From Paramoeba atlantica (taxonomy: Eukaryota > Discosea): DNA of 64,000 nucleotides. A program made the translations under genes and the position numbers. Each line of letters begins with the position of its first letter. Within the stretch, counting starts at the first letter, position 1. Below are positions 19,642 to 33,224 of this stretch, one piece after another. The stretch is from assembly GCA_977017575.1 (NCBI GenBank), contig CDRNVI010000076.1:45618-109617 (forward strand), in the 5' to 3' direction. A model generated the notes under the pieces. It made no database searches, had not been told where the DNA came from, and worked only from the letters and a program-made list of their open reading frames with translations.

Positions 19642-19650
19642 TATATATAA
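19642..19650 (+). promoter_or_regulatory. TATA-like box (unit 2)
   Basis: TATATATAA, again 240 bases upstream of 18S and 21 bases after the array. Confidence 0.35.
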
Positions 19651-19881
19651 GATGAAAAAAATTTTGGATGGTTCGACCCGTAATTGAAAGTGAGGCGAAA
19701 GTGTCCACAAGTCGCAACGCAGCTCACTCGTATGATTGAATACATCTTGTGGCTTCCTAGTAAGCCGATGTATGCACGATGAGGAACAGAAATACAGTCC
19801 CATTGAGATGGGTACTACATTGAACCTTGCAGTTTACTGTGAGGGAACAGATTGAGAGAGGAATCACCCTCCCTTTCAAGA

Positions 19882-21905
19882 AACCTGGTTGATTCTGCCA
19901 GTAGTCATATGCTTGTTTCAAGGATTAAGCCATGCAAGCCTAAGAGTAACTGAGACAATAGGAGGTCTGCGAACGGCTCATTATATCAGAAATGATCTAC
20001 CGGGAGAATTGCAGTGAAAACTGCTTGAATGGATAACTTCGCGAAAGGCGAAGCTAATACATGTACGTCACGTGACACATTCCATTCAACCACTGCGGGG
20101 AAACCCAAGGTGGGGAATGTGGCTCGCGAATGGTTGGTACAAAGACCGACGCCAGTAATGGCAGTGTCGTAAATTGATGAATCAAACCATTCAGCAAAAG
20201 CGCACCTTTGGTGTGCGAGTCCCGACGAATTTCTGCCCTATCAGCTTTTGACGGTAGTGTAGTGGACTACCGTGGCGATAACGGGTACGGGGAATTAGGG
20301 TTCGATTCCGGAGAGGGAGCCTGAGAAACAGCTACCACTTCTACGGAGGGCAGCAGGCGCGTAAATTGCCCAATGCCAAATTGGTGAGGCAGCGAAGAGA
20401 AATAGCGTCCCCGCCTCTTTGAGTGTGGGGTTCGCAATGGGTGGTACGTAAACCCACCAACGAGTAACAATTGGAGGACAAGTCTGGTGCCAGCACCCGC
20501 GGTAATTCCAGCTCCAATAGCGTATATTAACGTTGTTGCTGTTAAAGGGTTCGTAGTTGAATTCAGAGTGGTGAAAGTTTGCTGCCTCGGCAGCTCTTCC
20601 TCACCACTCTGTCCTAGACGGGGCCGGAGTCTGCGGAAGCGTCCCTTCAGTGGTGACGTGGAAGCGGTTGGCCGAAGAGGCTAACATCCCACATGCAACG
20701 CATGTCGAGACCGCCCGTCGTTATCACTGTGAAGAAAACAGCGTGTTCAAAGCAGCCGCCTGCGGCTGGATGATAAAGCATGGAATGACAAAGCATCGAC
20801 CACTGGGTCAGTCTTTTGTCGGTTTTTACGACCCAACATGGGTAATCGGTTGGCGAAGTGTTAATTTCCGTCACCTTGTGTGATGGAAAGCTTCGTCGAA
20901 CACGGGATCAATGGGGGTTGTCGGGGGAAAACGTATCTGAGCGTGAGAGGTGAAATTCTTAGACCGCTCGGGGACGAACTTATGCGAAGGCATTTTCCAA
21001 GTATACCTTCATCAATCAAGAACTAAAGTGTGGAGATCGAAGATGATTAGATACCATTGTAGTCCACGACTGCAAACGATGACGCCCATGGATCGGATAG
21101 CATTTTGCTCTGATGGGATCTTTTCGGCACTGCTCCCCCTTCAACGCGAAAGCTGAGGCTATGGTCTCATGGGGGAGTACGTTCGCAAGGCTGAAACTTA
21201 AAGAAATTGACGGAATGGCACCACCAGGCGTGGAGTGTGCGGTTTAATTTGACTCAACACGGGGAACCTTACCAGGACAGGACAACGGTAGGATTGACAG
21301 ATTGAGAGTTCTTTCTTAATTCGTTTGACGGTGGTGCATGGCCGCTTTTGGTCGGTGAAGTGATTTGTTTGGTTGATTCCTTTAACGGACGAGACCCAAT
21401 CCGCTTACTAGGGGCACCATCTACCGAAAGGTAAACGGAAGCGAGGGGATTCGTCCCACTCGTCTTCCCAGATAGTGCATCCCCTTCTTCGCGGCATTCC
21501 GTGCGCCTTAGCACGGTGGCATTTTGGGCAACAGCAGGTCCGTGATGCTCCTAAATGTCCTGGGCGACACGCGCACTACAATGACAAAGTGAATGAGTGA
21601 AGCCTTTTTGGTCCTTCTTCGAAAGAAGTGGGGAAACTGAGAAAACTCTGTCGTGCTTGGGATCGAAGCTTGCAATTATTCTTCTTGAACGAGGAATGCC
21701 TAGTAGACGTGCTTCATCAAAGCGCATTGACTACGTCCCTGCCATTTGTACACACCGCCCGTCGTTGTTACCGATGCCAGTTGGATAAAGGTTAACGGAC
21801 TTGCGATCCCTTCGAGGATTGTGGGAAAGTTAACCCATATTTAACTAGTAGAGGAAGCAAAAGTCGTAACAAGGTAGCTGTAGGTGAACCTGCAGCTGGA
21901 TCATT
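19882..21905 (+). rRNA. 18S rRNA, complete copy B
   Basis: 2,024 bases with all landmarks of copy A; no difference noticed. Confidence 0.97.
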
Positions 21906-22159
21906 TCGAAAGTTTTCGAACCTTGAACAACAGGCACACCGTACGGTGCGTCCTAACACAGCCCTCCCGAGTGCTCGTTTGCGCTCGGGGAAGGGAAACC
22001 GTCTGTTCCAAACCCCGTTCGCGGGGTTTGGGGGGACTCTTTTTTTGTTCCTCCTCGTCGACGGCGCAAGCCGTAGACGGCTCAAGGGGGTTTACTCGGC
22101 CCGGTGCTACGCGTGGGGGGGAAACCCCCCACGCGCCCGGATGAAACCGAGTCATGTAT
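21906..22159 (+). other. ITS1 (unit 3)
   Basis: No difference from unit 1 noticed. Confidence 0.85.
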
Positions 22160-22317
22160 AACTTATGACGGTGGATGTCTTGGCTTCCCAATCGATGAAG
22201 GACGCGGCAATATGCGATAATTCGTACGCATTGCAGAATCAAGCGTAGTACTAAACCTTTGAACGCAACATGTGTGCTGGGTCTCGCACTCAAGCACGTC
22301 CACAGTTCAGTGCCGAT
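22160..22317 (+). rRNA. 5.8S rRNA (unit 3)
   Basis: Third 5.8S gene; no difference noticed. Confidence 0.93.
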
Positions 22318-22386
22318 AACCTTGCTGGGGAACGACACGTGCCCTGAAATCGAATTCCGTTGGTGTCTCACACCAAAGAAACCATT
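22318..22386 (+). other. ITS2 (unit 3)
   Basis: Roughly 70-base spacer as in unit 1. Confidence 0.75.
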
Positions 22387-23800
22387 TTCAAGGCCTGAGC
22401 TGTGGTCGACCACCCGCTGAACTTAAGCATATCATTAAGCGGAGGAAAAGAAAACAACTGTGATTCCCCTAGTAGCGGCGAGCGAAGAGGGATTAGCCCA
22501 ATCCGAATCGGATCACATCCGAATTGTGGGGTAAGAGGTCTCAGGAAAGCCTGGACACTCGGACAAGTCTTCCTGGAACGGAGCGCCATAGAGGGTGAGA
22601 GCCCCTTGATCCGAGTCCTCCTCAGGCGGGATTAACTTGAGACTTGCGGAGTAGTACTGCTTGGGAATGCAGTGCGAAGGGCAGGTATACCTCTGCCAAG
22701 GCTAAATATCTTGGGAAGACCGATAGCATACAAGTAGCGTGAGCGAAAGATGAAAAGCACTTTGGAGAGAGAGTGAAATAGCACCTGAAGCCGTCATAAG
22801 ATAAGGGATGTACCACTATCCAAGACGTGTGTAGGGCACCTCGGGGGCAACCCCGGGGTGTCTTCCGCACACGTCATGTCTGTCGCTGTTCCCACGCCGA
22901 GCAAGGGGGTTGGTGTGATTTCGCACCTTCGTCACTTTTGTACTCGAGCGTGTGGTTGGGACAGTCTTACCCTTCGGGAGGGATGAAACGGTGGAGATCT
23001 CGGCTGCGGCTCCGTCCTGGGTTTGGAGCGTCTCCCGCCCTCGGGTGGGGGCCTCCGGCTCGGATGGGGTTCGCGGCAGGAGCTCCCGTGTTCGCTCTCC
23101 ACAGACAGACTTTGAGATGGCCATAGGCCACGATGGGGTTCATCCGCCCGTCTTGAAACACGGACCAAGGAGTCTAACAAGTATGCGAGTCATATACTGG
23201 AAAGGTATAAGGCGTACTGAAAGGGAAGCGCGTATGTCCGCGTGAGGTGTCAACCCGTTGTGCGGGGTTATGCCCCGCACCCGGGTGCAACACCGGCCGA
23301 GACTTGGCCATGGGCCGGGTTTTTGAGCCTGAGCATACATGTTGGGACCCGAAAGGTGGTGATCTATGCCTGAACAGGACGAAGCCGAGGGAAACCTGGG
23401 TGGAGGTCCGTAGCGATGTTGACGTGCAAATCACTCGTTGGATTTGGGTATAGGGGCGAAAGACTCATCGAACCACCTAGTAGCTGGTTCACCCCGAAGT
23501 TTCCCTCAGGATAGCTGGTGACAGTAAAGCAGTCGTGTGCGGTAAAGCAAATGATTAGAGGCATTGGCTTCAATTTGATGTCGACCTATTCTCAAACTTT
23601 AAACGTGCACAGCATTTGGCTTGCTTTCATGAAGCCAAAGGTAATGGATGATGTCACCAAGTGGGCCTCTTTCGGTAAGCGGAACAGGCGATGCGGAATG
23701 CTCCGCAAGGGAACTTAAGGCGCCTAAGTGCGGGCTCATAGATACCATGAAGGGTGTTCGTTGATCTAGACAGCAGGACGGTGGCCATGGAAGTCGGAAT

Positions 23801-23834
<34 letters not shown>

Positions 23835-24928
23835 TCAACCAGCCCCGAAAATGGATGGCGCTCAAGCCCGCCGCCGACAGTTCCCCGGAACTGTAACTGT
23901 GGGAGGGCACAAGAAACACAGTTCCGTGTAGGGGTGCGTGGAGGCAAAGCTGCGAAGCCTTTGGCGTGAGCCTGGGTGGAGCTGCCTCTAGTGCAGATCT
24001 TGGTTGTAGTAGCGAATATTCAACTGCGGAAATTCCGCGATATATCGTTGAAGGCTGAAGTGGGGAAGGGTTTCGTGTCAACGGCGATCGGACACGAGTC
24101 ACTCGGTACTAAAGCCAACGTTGGACCGCACTTGTGGAACGGGGTGATGGCCGCCCGGGCGCCGCGTTCGCTCACCTCGTGTGGGCGGGCGTCGATGCCT
24201 GGGAACTCTACGGCTCCACCCAGTTGGCTGAAAGTAAAGCGGGCTTAACATTCCCGCAGCTGACCATGGGAATTTGAGGCGGTAACGCTTTTGAGACGAT
24301 GCTGGTGACAGTGTGGGACGGGCCCGGAAGAGTTCTCTTTTCTTTTGAATGGACTTCCCCCTCCGTTGAGTTCGCGTCGTGCGGTGACGCGGAAGGGGAT
24401 CCAGCAAAGCCATGCATTTGTGCGTGGTAGGGAAACCGTCTCACGCTTCAGAAAAAGCCAGCGGGGTCCTATTTCCTGATGGCAGGCCGTACCCATATCC
24501 GCATCCGGTCCCCAAGCTTAGAAAGCTCTAGCCAATAGAACAAGGTAGTCTAAGGGAAGTCGGCAAATTAGATGCGTATGCTCGCGAGAAGCATTGGCTC
24601 TGAAGGCAAAGCTGTTGGGAGCCGGCAAGTCCCTGGGCTCAAGGTCCTGGCTGACGTGCCCGCGTCGCGTGCTCCGCCCGCCTTGCGTGGGTGGGGCGTG
24701 TGTGCTGCGGTGTCACGCTTGACGGGGCCTCCAGGGACTACGCCGACCCTTCGGGGACGGTGCAGCCGGGCAAACTCTCACAGCGCTGAATTGCTGTTTC
24801 AGAACTGCTTACCAAGGGGAATCCAACTGTATAATTAAAACACAGGCTTGCGACGCAGCCAAGTGCTGTATGACGCAAGCTGATTTCTGCCCAGTGCTCT
24901 GAATGTCAATGTGACGAGATTCACCTAC

Positions 24929-24985
<57 letters not shown>

Positions 24986-25730
24986 TTCTAATTAGAGACG
25001 CGCATGAATGGATTAATGAGATTCCCACTGTCCCTAGCTACCATCTAGCGAACCAACTGCGTCAAGGGAACGGTCTTGAATGATTAAGCGGGGAAAGAAG
25101 ACCCTGTTGAGTTTGACTCCAGTCTCAGTTTGCCGGGCGACATAGGAGGTGTAGTCATAGGTGGGAGGTGCTCGAAAGGGTGCCGGTTCTGAAAAACCAC
25201 TTCTTTTATCGTTGCTCGGCAAATCCAATGATAAGGCAAAGGGAGTTATGTCTTAAGGGGCTTCACGGCTCCCAGGGCATTCGTGCACCGTCCGAGTCCT
25301 ACGGGAAATTCAACGGTGCCAACTCACCTGTTGTAGCTCTAAACCCAGGTGCGGATGTACCAGGGTGAGCCTATGTTTGGAGACAAGACTGAGATGGGGA
25401 GTTTGGCTGGGGCGGCATATCTGCTAAACGACAACGCAGGTGTCCTAAGGCGAGCTCAGTGAGGACAGAAACCTCACGTGGCGCACAAGGGCAAAAGCTC
25501 GCTTGATCTTAGACTTTCAGTACGAGTCTAGAATGTGAAAGCATGGCCAGCGATCCTTTGAGCACGTACATTCAGGTATAATGCCAGAGGTGTCATAAAA
25601 ATTACCACAGGGATAACTGGCTTGTGGCAGCCAAGCGTTCCTAGCGACGTTGCCGTTTGATCCTTCGATGTCGGCTCTTCCTAGCCTTGCGCCGCAGTTG
25701 ACGCAAAGGGTCGGATTGTTCACCCGGATG

Positions 25731-25774
<44 letters not shown>

Positions 25775-26083
25775 TTACCCTACTTAATCAAACATTTCGG
25801 CAGGTTTGCCGAGGGAAATACGAAGTAGTACGAGAGGAACTTTCGTTTCGCCTCCCTAGCAACAGCGGCCCTTTGAAAAGAGGCGCCGCAAGACCACCAG
25901 GCGATGATTAACAGCTGAACGCCTCTTAAGCTGGAAATCAATCCCGAAGCAAACTTGGGCCTTCTAGGCCACTTGGGCGCAAAACGCGAGCGCGAAAACC
26001 ATAATTACTCAAGTAATACGCGCGGTAGTAACCCTACCCCTATGAAAGAGCGGAGCGTCCAATCACACCCGGAACAGACGATT
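22387..26083 (+). rRNA. 28S rRNA (unit 3)
   Basis: Third large-subunit gene; sarcin-ricin loop at 25827; the 3' end is approximate. Confidence 0.92.
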
Positions 26084-26194
26084 CCTTATGCACGACCTGG
26101 TGTAAGTGTTGGAGGAACCTCGGTTCCGACTCACTGAGCCCGTGTACGTGCCCATAGGTGCAATTTTGCAATTCAATCTACCTAACAAGGAGTA
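26084..26194 (+). repeat. 111-bp spacer repeat, copy 1 (unit 3)
   Basis: Abuts the 28S end. Confidence 0.8.
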
Positions 26195-26530
26195 GGTAAC
26201 AAGGCCTAACTTAGGCAACAACAAGGCAATAGTCTTGACACACACACTCAGATCCCTGCATGGGATCTCACAAACGTGCATTCCATATAAACAACCACAG
26301 GGGTGGTCAATAAAAAAGGACCCCACATTCTCGTCACCAACATCCACGGTGAGTCCTGCACAACCCTCTCTCTTCAAGCTTATACAGCTTCCTCACTATA
26401 TAAATGAAACAGATGTAGAGCACATAGCAGGTGTGCTATGTGTGATCATGTGTTGATACACTCTCACTCCACGGTCAAGTCTCAACAACCTCATGGTTGG
26501 GTCAGACACCCACTCACACGACAACAAAGT

Positions 26531-26641
26531 CCTTATGCACGACCTGGTGTAAGTGTTGGAGGAACCTCGGTTCCGACTCACTGAGCCCGTGTACGTGCCC
26601 ATAGGTGCAATTTTGCAATTCAATCTACCTAACAAGGAGTA
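26531..26641 (+). repeat. 111-bp spacer repeat, copy 2 (unit 3)
   Basis: Second copy, 447 bases downstream of copy 1. Confidence 0.82.
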
Positions 26642-27315
26642 AACAAAGATAACACAAAGGTGTTATGCCTTGATCACAGAGACAAAACCGTCTCGATCAC
26701 AAAGACTCCGCATTACAGTGTGGGGATCTCAGGAACGTGCTTCTCATGTGCACAAGAATGTATGTGTTCCACATGCACGAGAGGTACATAAAGCGCTTCA
26801 TGGTAGTCTCATGGTTGGGTCAGACACCCACTCACACGACAACAAAGTCTTTATGCACGACCTGGTGTAAGTGTTGGAGGAATCTCCTTAACAAAGATAT
26901 AGGAGTAAACAAAGGCCATGTCTTGATCACAAAGACGCTCCGCATTACGGCGTGGGGATCTCAGGAACGTGCTTCTCATGTGCACAAGAACATGTGTGAA
27001 TCAACACACTACCTTCTTACTTAACCTCTTTTACACACAGCTTGGGTCTTACGGCATACACAAGAGTAGGTGCATACGACGCATAAGACAAAAAAATCAG
27101 AATGATCTAGTTGAAAGAACCTCCGTTCCGACTCACTGTACTACCACTTTGTTCCACAGATCGCTCTGTTTTTAACCGGATGGGAGTAGCTTAGTATGAT
27201 TGAAATGGATTGAATGCGTAACGACGCCTCCAATCCCTCCACCGAGGCACGGCATCCACACCGCAGTGAGGATGATGCGTGCGCAAGAGTTAGTACTGTC
27301 TGAGAATAAAAAAAT

Positions 27316-27354
27316 CAACAAGGTACAGAAACTGTATCTCTATCGTTACCGTGT
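27316..27354 (-). other. Spliced-leader-exon-like sequence (unit 3)
   Basis: Same as 5551-5589. Confidence 0.6.
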
Positions 27355-27914
27355 ACATGCCTCTAAGTGCAATTTCGCAAATCAACGAAAACAAATGATC
27401 CTTCACAGGGCAGACATACTCATGACTCTGCTTTCAAGGCACTGCAGTCATGAGCTGCAGTCATTTTGGGGGCGAGGTTGTCCAGTGATTGACTGCTCGT
27501 TACACTCGCTTAGCGATGAATTCCGATCCTTCATCCCTTCGTCAAAGTCATCCCACTTCCGATTTACGTCATCTATCTTCCCGGAATACGGGAAATTCGT
27601 TTTTGAGTGGGAATGTTCTATGAGAGAGAAAGCACTGAGTATGGAGAGGAAAGCTAGTGAACAAGAGAGCCAAACTACAAATTTTATAAGTAGTGCACGT
27701 GAATTTGTTCCGTACATCGATAAGTAGCGTACCTGGATAAGTAGCGTGCTTGGGGGCACAGATGGGCGTTGTAGTAGTTTGGATGAGTACTCATCGAAAC
27801 GACCTCTGCACATGGTACTTTGGATGAGTACTTTTCACTATATTACCAACGTCTGACTCTGTAAGGCTAAACTGTGAACGTAGCCCTGGGACACGTGTGC
27901 TTCTCTCTAGATTC

Positions 27915-28103
27915 GTGGGAAGCAATTTGCGAAGCCCAACTACTTGATAACAAATTTTAGTACCCATTTTGGCCGCGCGGGGGCCCCCGCGTGAGCGGGG
28001 GTGCGCGCGGCCGCGAAACGGCGAGGGCCCGCGTGAGCGGGCCTGAGCCGTACCCCGCGTAGGATTCCCCTGTGCGTCGTTAGTGGGAAGCAATTTGCGA
28101 AGC
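27915..28103 (+). other. Twin GC hairpins between 21-bp repeats (unit 3)
   Basis: Same structure as 6150-6338. Confidence 0.7.
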
Positions 28104-28407
28104 TCACCGATTTTCGTAGTTTTCTCTACGCAGGCGTTGTCAACGTATGTAGTGAAGTGTAGGATACTGAACGCACGGAAAACGAAAATCAAAAAAAAAT
28201 CTTGGGTGTTCCACAAAAGTCCTTGACTTATGCAAAAGTCCTTGACTTCCACCGGCGCTGAGAACCTATGTCTGCCACTTCCGCAGGATTGTGTATTTTT
28301 GTACTATATTGCATCACCTATAACCTGGCAACAATTTACGTGATTGCTGACTACGGAAGAAAGTACTCATGAGATGCGCCACGGAAGAAAGTACTCATCC
28401 AAAGTAC

Positions 28408-28776
28408 CATGTGCAGAGGTCGTTTCAATGAGTACTCATCCAAACTACCATGTGAAGAGGTCGTTTCGATGAGTACTCATCCAAACTACCATGTGAAGAG
28501 GTCGTTTCGATGAGTACTCATCCAAACTACCATGTTAAGAGGTCGTTTCAATGAGTACTCATCCAAACTACCATGTGAAGAGGTCGTTTCAATGAGTACT
28601 CATCCAAACTACCATGTGAAGAGGTCGTTTCAATGAGTACGCATCCAAACTACCATGTGAAGAGGTCGTTTCAATGAGTACTCATCCAAACTACCATGTG
28701 AAGAGGTCGTTTCAATGAGTACTCATCCAAACTACCATGTGAAGAGGTCATTTCGATGAGTACTCATCCAAACTAC
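28408..28776 (+). repeat. 41-bp tandem array, nine copies (unit 3)
   Basis: Same variant order as unit 1. Confidence 0.9.
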
Positions 28777-28953
28777 CATTACAACGCGATTTATGGTAGT
28801 TTGGATGAGTACTTCCATTTTCGTCGGAGGCCGGTGATAGTAGTTTGGATGAGTACTCATCGAAACTACCACAACCCCCTAGGAGGTAATGGTAGTTTGG
28901 ATGAGTACTCATCGGAACTACCACAATCCCCACAGATGCATCGAGCTCCCTCT

Positions 28954-29323
28954 GAAAAAGTGACAGCTGGCCACCCTATGAAAAAGTGGCCACCTGGCCC
29001 CGCTTTGAAAAAGTGGCCACCTGGCCACCCTATGAAAAAGTGGCCACCTGGCCACCCTATAAAAAAGTGGCCACCTGGCCACCCTATGAAAAAGTGGCCA
29101 GCTAGCCCCGCTTTGAAAAAGTGGCCACCTGGCCACCCTATGCGTAACCTGGCCACCCCATAAAAAAGGGGCCACCTGGCCACCCTATCGAAAAGTAGCC
29201 ACCTGGCCACCCTATGAAAAAGTGGCCACCTGGCCACCCTATGAAAAAGTGGCCACCTGGCCGCCCTATGAAAAAGTGGCCACCTGGCCGCCCTATGAAG
29301 AAGTGGCCACCTGGCCACCCTAT
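28954..29323 (+). repeat. 27-bp tandem array, 14 copies (unit 3)
   Basis: Matches unit 1; the unit 2 change is absent. Confidence 0.9.
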
Positions 29324-30350
29324 GAAAAAGTGTGGTGTCCGGGTGATAGCCAGGCACGATCCAAAATTTACTGCTTTTAGCCGCGTGCTCCAGGCTATGA
29401 AATCATAGCTTTTGCCGCACTGCACACTTTTTAGGCTGTGCGCACTACGGACGGCACATCGGCCAAGCATCCAATGATCATTTGTTAGTGTGTATGGGTA
29501 TTTACCCTAGTTTCCTAGTGTTTCGTTGTGTTAACACTGGGTAACTCCATACGCGGGAAAGAATCTGTCCTACTTTTTTAGCACCTTGATTTATTGGTGA
29601 CGGGCAGACTCTTTCCGCGGCATTCCTCACACCCTAGTTCTTTGGCGCCTTGTTTTGTTGCCGCCGGGTGCTGGAATTGCTATTTTTGGAGATGAAAAAG
29701 GTCCAAAAAGTTGTTCACCCACTCACTGTAATCCTGTAAGAAACCCCTTTTGTCCTACAAGTGGGGTCGTAGCGCAAGCTTCTCTCGCGAGAGACTTCCC
29801 TATGTCGGTCCTCGTACTCTTTTGAAGCGGGGCTGAGACAATTCACACCGTTGGCGGTGCAGGTGGTGAAAGAGAAAAAATTAGAGATCAGCAATGAGGG
29901 GATTCACGCGGCGACGTAGGCATTGAACAAGGGTTTTCTTTCTCAAAAGTTTCTACAGAAAGTGTGTGTTTCCACTCACGCACCTCACTGGAGACACCCC
30001 ATTAACTGGGTAGCGCGAGACTTGCTAACCAACGCTTAAGTGAATCTCGTGTTGCGTCAGGCTCTGCTTTGCTTGTATTCGCTAAAACTACACTGCTCCG
30101 GATTGTTAGAATTGAAGATTTTTATGCTTTGGTCTCTGCTGGAGATGGGGTAGGATTATCTCTCCCACCTGACACATCCAAAAGGATATCTAGACAACAT
30201 CATCCCGTTCGGTTAATAAGAAAGGGATGCTTAACGAAAAAGTGGTGCTTAGCAAAGAAGGGGTGGGTTGCCTGGAAAAGTAACGTACCTTCTTGGTTTC
30301 CCGAAACGATTTATTCCGTGAGATCCCGATGATTAGTCCTTCCCGAGATG

Positions 30351-30458
30351 GAAAAAGTGGCCACCTGGCCACCCCCCAAAAAAAGTGGCCACCTGGCCAC
30401 CCCCCAAAAAAAGTGGCCACCTGGCCACCCCCCCAAAAAAAGTGGCCACCTGGCCACC
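30351..30458 (+). repeat. Promoter-proximal array, 4 copies (unit 3)
   Basis: Four cores with C-run lengths 6, 6, 7, after the GATGG leader. The pattern equals unit 5 but not the other four-copy unit (unit 2: 7, 7, 7). Confidence 0.9.
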
Positions 30459-30479
30459 AAAAACACGGTTTGCATTTTG

Positions 30480-30488
30480 TATATATAA
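30480..30488 (+). promoter_or_regulatory. TATA-like box (unit 3)
   Basis: TATATATAA, 240 bases upstream of 18S. Confidence 0.35.
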
Positions 30489-30719
30489 GATGAAAAAAAT
30501 TTTGGATGGTTCGACCCGTAATTGAAAGTGAGGCGAAAGTGTCCACAAGTCGCAACGCAGCTCACTCGTATGATTGAATACATCTTGTGGCTTCCTAGTA
30601 AGCCGATGTATGCACGATGAGGAACAGAAATACAGTCCCATTGAGATGGGTACTACATTGAACCTTGCAGTTTACTGTGAGGGAACAGATTGAGAGAGGA
30701 ATCACCCTCCCTTTCAAGA

Positions 30720-32743
30720 AACCTGGTTGATTCTGCCAGTAGTCATATGCTTGTTTCAAGGATTAAGCCATGCAAGCCTAAGAGTAACTGAGACAATAGG
30801 AGGTCTGCGAACGGCTCATTATATCAGAAATGATCTACCGGGAGAATTGCAGTGAAAACTGCTTGAATGGATAACTTCGCGAAAGGCGAAGCTAATACAT
30901 GTACGTCACGTGACACATTCCATTCAACCACTGCGGGGAAACCCAAGGTGGGGAATGTGGCTCGCGAATGGTTGGTACAAAGACCGACGCCAGTAATGGC
31001 AGTGTCGTAAATTGATGAATCAAACCATTCAGCAAAAGCGCACCTTTGGTGTGCGAGTCCCGACGAATTTCTGCCCTATCAGCTTTTGACGGTAGTGTAG
31101 TGGACTACCGTGGCGATAACGGGTACGGGGAATTAGGGTTCGATTCCGGAGAGGGAGCCTGAGAAACAGCTACCACTTCTACGGAGGGCAGCAGGCGCGT
31201 AAATTGCCCAATGCCAAATTGGTGAGGCAGCGAAGAGAAATAGCGTCCCCGCCTCTTTGAGTGTGGGGTTCGCAATGGGTGGTACGTAAACCCACCAACG
31301 AGTAACAATTGGAGGACAAGTCTGGTGCCAGCACCCGCGGTAATTCCAGCTCCAATAGCGTATATTAACGTTGTTGCTGTTAAAGGGTTCGTAGTTGAAT
31401 TCAGAGTGGTGAAAGTTTGCTGCCTCGGCAGCTCTTCCTCACCACTCTGTCCTAGACGGGGCCGGAGTCTGCGGAAGCGTCCCTTCAGTGGTGACGTGGA
31501 AGCGGTTGGCCGAAGAGGCTAACATCCCACATGCAACGCATGTCGAGACCGCCCGTCGTTATCACTGTGAAGAAAACAGCGTGTTCAAAGCAGCCGCCTG
31601 CGGCTGGATGATAAAGCATGGAATGACAAAGCATCGACCACTGGGTCAGTCTTTTGTCGGTTTTTACGACCCAACATGGGTAATCGGTTGGCGAAGTGTT
31701 AATTTCCGTCACCTTGTGTGATGGAAAGCTTCGTCGAACACGGGATCAATGGGGGTTGTCGGGGGAAAACGTATCTGAGCGTGAGAGGTGAAATTCTTAG
31801 ACCGCTCGGGGACGAACTTATGCGAAGGCATTTTCCAAGTATACCTTCATCAATCAAGAACTAAAGTGTGGAGATCGAAGATGATTAGATACCATTGTAG
31901 TCCACGACTGCAAACGATGACGCCCATGGATCGGATAGCATTTTGCTCTGATGGGATCTTTTCGGCACTGCTCCCCCTTCAACGCGAAAGCTGAGGCTAT
32001 GGTCTCATGGGGGAGTACGTTCGCAAGGCTGAAACTTAAAGAAATTGACGGAATGGCACCACCAGGCGTGGAGTGTGCGGTTTAATTTGACTCAACACGG
32101 GGAACCTTACCAGGACAGGACAACGGTAGGATTGACAGATTGAGAGTTCTTTCTTAATTCGTTTGACGGTGGTGCATGGCCGCTTTTGGTCGGTGAAGTG
32201 ATTTGTTTGGTTGATTCCTTTAACGGACGAGACCCAATCCGCTTACTAGGGGCACCATCTACCGAAAGGTAAACGGAAGCGAGGGGATTCGTCCCACTCG
32301 TCTTCCCAGATAGTGCATCCCCTTCTTCGCGGCATTCCGTGCGCCTTAGCACGGTGGCATTTTGGGCAACAGCAGGTCCGTGATGCTCCTAAATGTCCTG
32401 GGCGACACGCGCACTACAATGACAAAGTGAATGAGTGAAGCCTTTTTGGTCCTTCTTCGAAAGAAGTGGGGAAACTGAGAAAACTCTGTCGTGCTTGGGA
32501 TCGAAGCTTGCAATTATTCTTCTTGAACGAGGAATGCCTAGTAGACGTGCTTCATCAAAGCGCATTGACTACGTCCCTGCCATTTGTACACACCGCCCGT
32601 CGTTGTTACCGATGCCAGTTGGATAAAGGTTAACGGACTTGCGATCCCTTCGAGGATTGTGGGAAAGTTAACCCATATTTAACTAGTAGAGGAAGCAAAA
32701 GTCGTAACAAGGTAGCTGTAGGTGAACCTGCAGCTGGATCATT
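30720..32743 (+). rRNA. 18S rRNA, complete copy C
   Basis: 2,024 bases; no difference from copy A noticed. Confidence 0.97.
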
Positions 32744-32997
32744 TCGAAAGTTTTCGAACCTTGAACAACAGGCACACCGTACGGTGCGTCCTAACACAGC
32801 CCTCCCGAGTGCTCGTTTGCGCTCGGGGAAGGGAAACCGTCTGTTCCAAACCCCGTTCGCGGGGTTTGGGGGGACTCTTTTTTTGTTCCTCCTCGTCGAC
32901 GGCGCAAGCCGTAGACGGCTCAAGGGGGTTTACTCGGCCCGGTGCTACGCGTGGGGGGGAAACCCCCCACGCGCCCGGATGAAACCGAGTCATGTAT
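32744..32997 (+). other. ITS1 (unit 4)
   Basis: No difference from unit 1 noticed. Confidence 0.85.
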
Positions 32998-33155
32998 AAC
33001 TTATGACGGTGGATGTCTTGGCTTCCCAATCGATGAAGGACGCGGCAATATGCGATAATTCGTACGCATTGCAGAATCAAGCGTAGTACTAAACCTTTGA
33101 ACGCAACATGTGTGCTGGGTCTCGCACTCAAGCACGTCCACAGTTCAGTGCCGAT
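32998..33155 (+). rRNA. 5.8S rRNA (unit 4)
   Basis: Fourth 5.8S gene; no difference noticed. Confidence 0.93.
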
Positions 33156-33224
33156 AACCTTGCTGGGGAACGACACGTGCCCTGAAATCGAATTCCGTTG
33201 GTGTCTCACACCAAAGAAACCATT
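33156..33224 (+). other. ITS2 (unit 4)
   Basis: Roughly 70-base spacer as in unit 1. Confidence 0.75.

Larger units (their letters stand above)
15245..19881 (+). other. Intergenic spacer (unit 2, 4,637 bases)
   Basis: Same layout as unit 1, but it lacks the CT near 19003, carries C instead of G at 18255 inside the 27-bp array, and has a shortened promoter-proximal array. Confidence 0.9.
26084..30719 (+). other. Intergenic spacer (unit 3, 4,636 bases)
   Basis: Shares the CT deletion with unit 2 (near 29842) and has a private A for G at 30227. Otherwise laid out as unit 1. Confidence 0.9.
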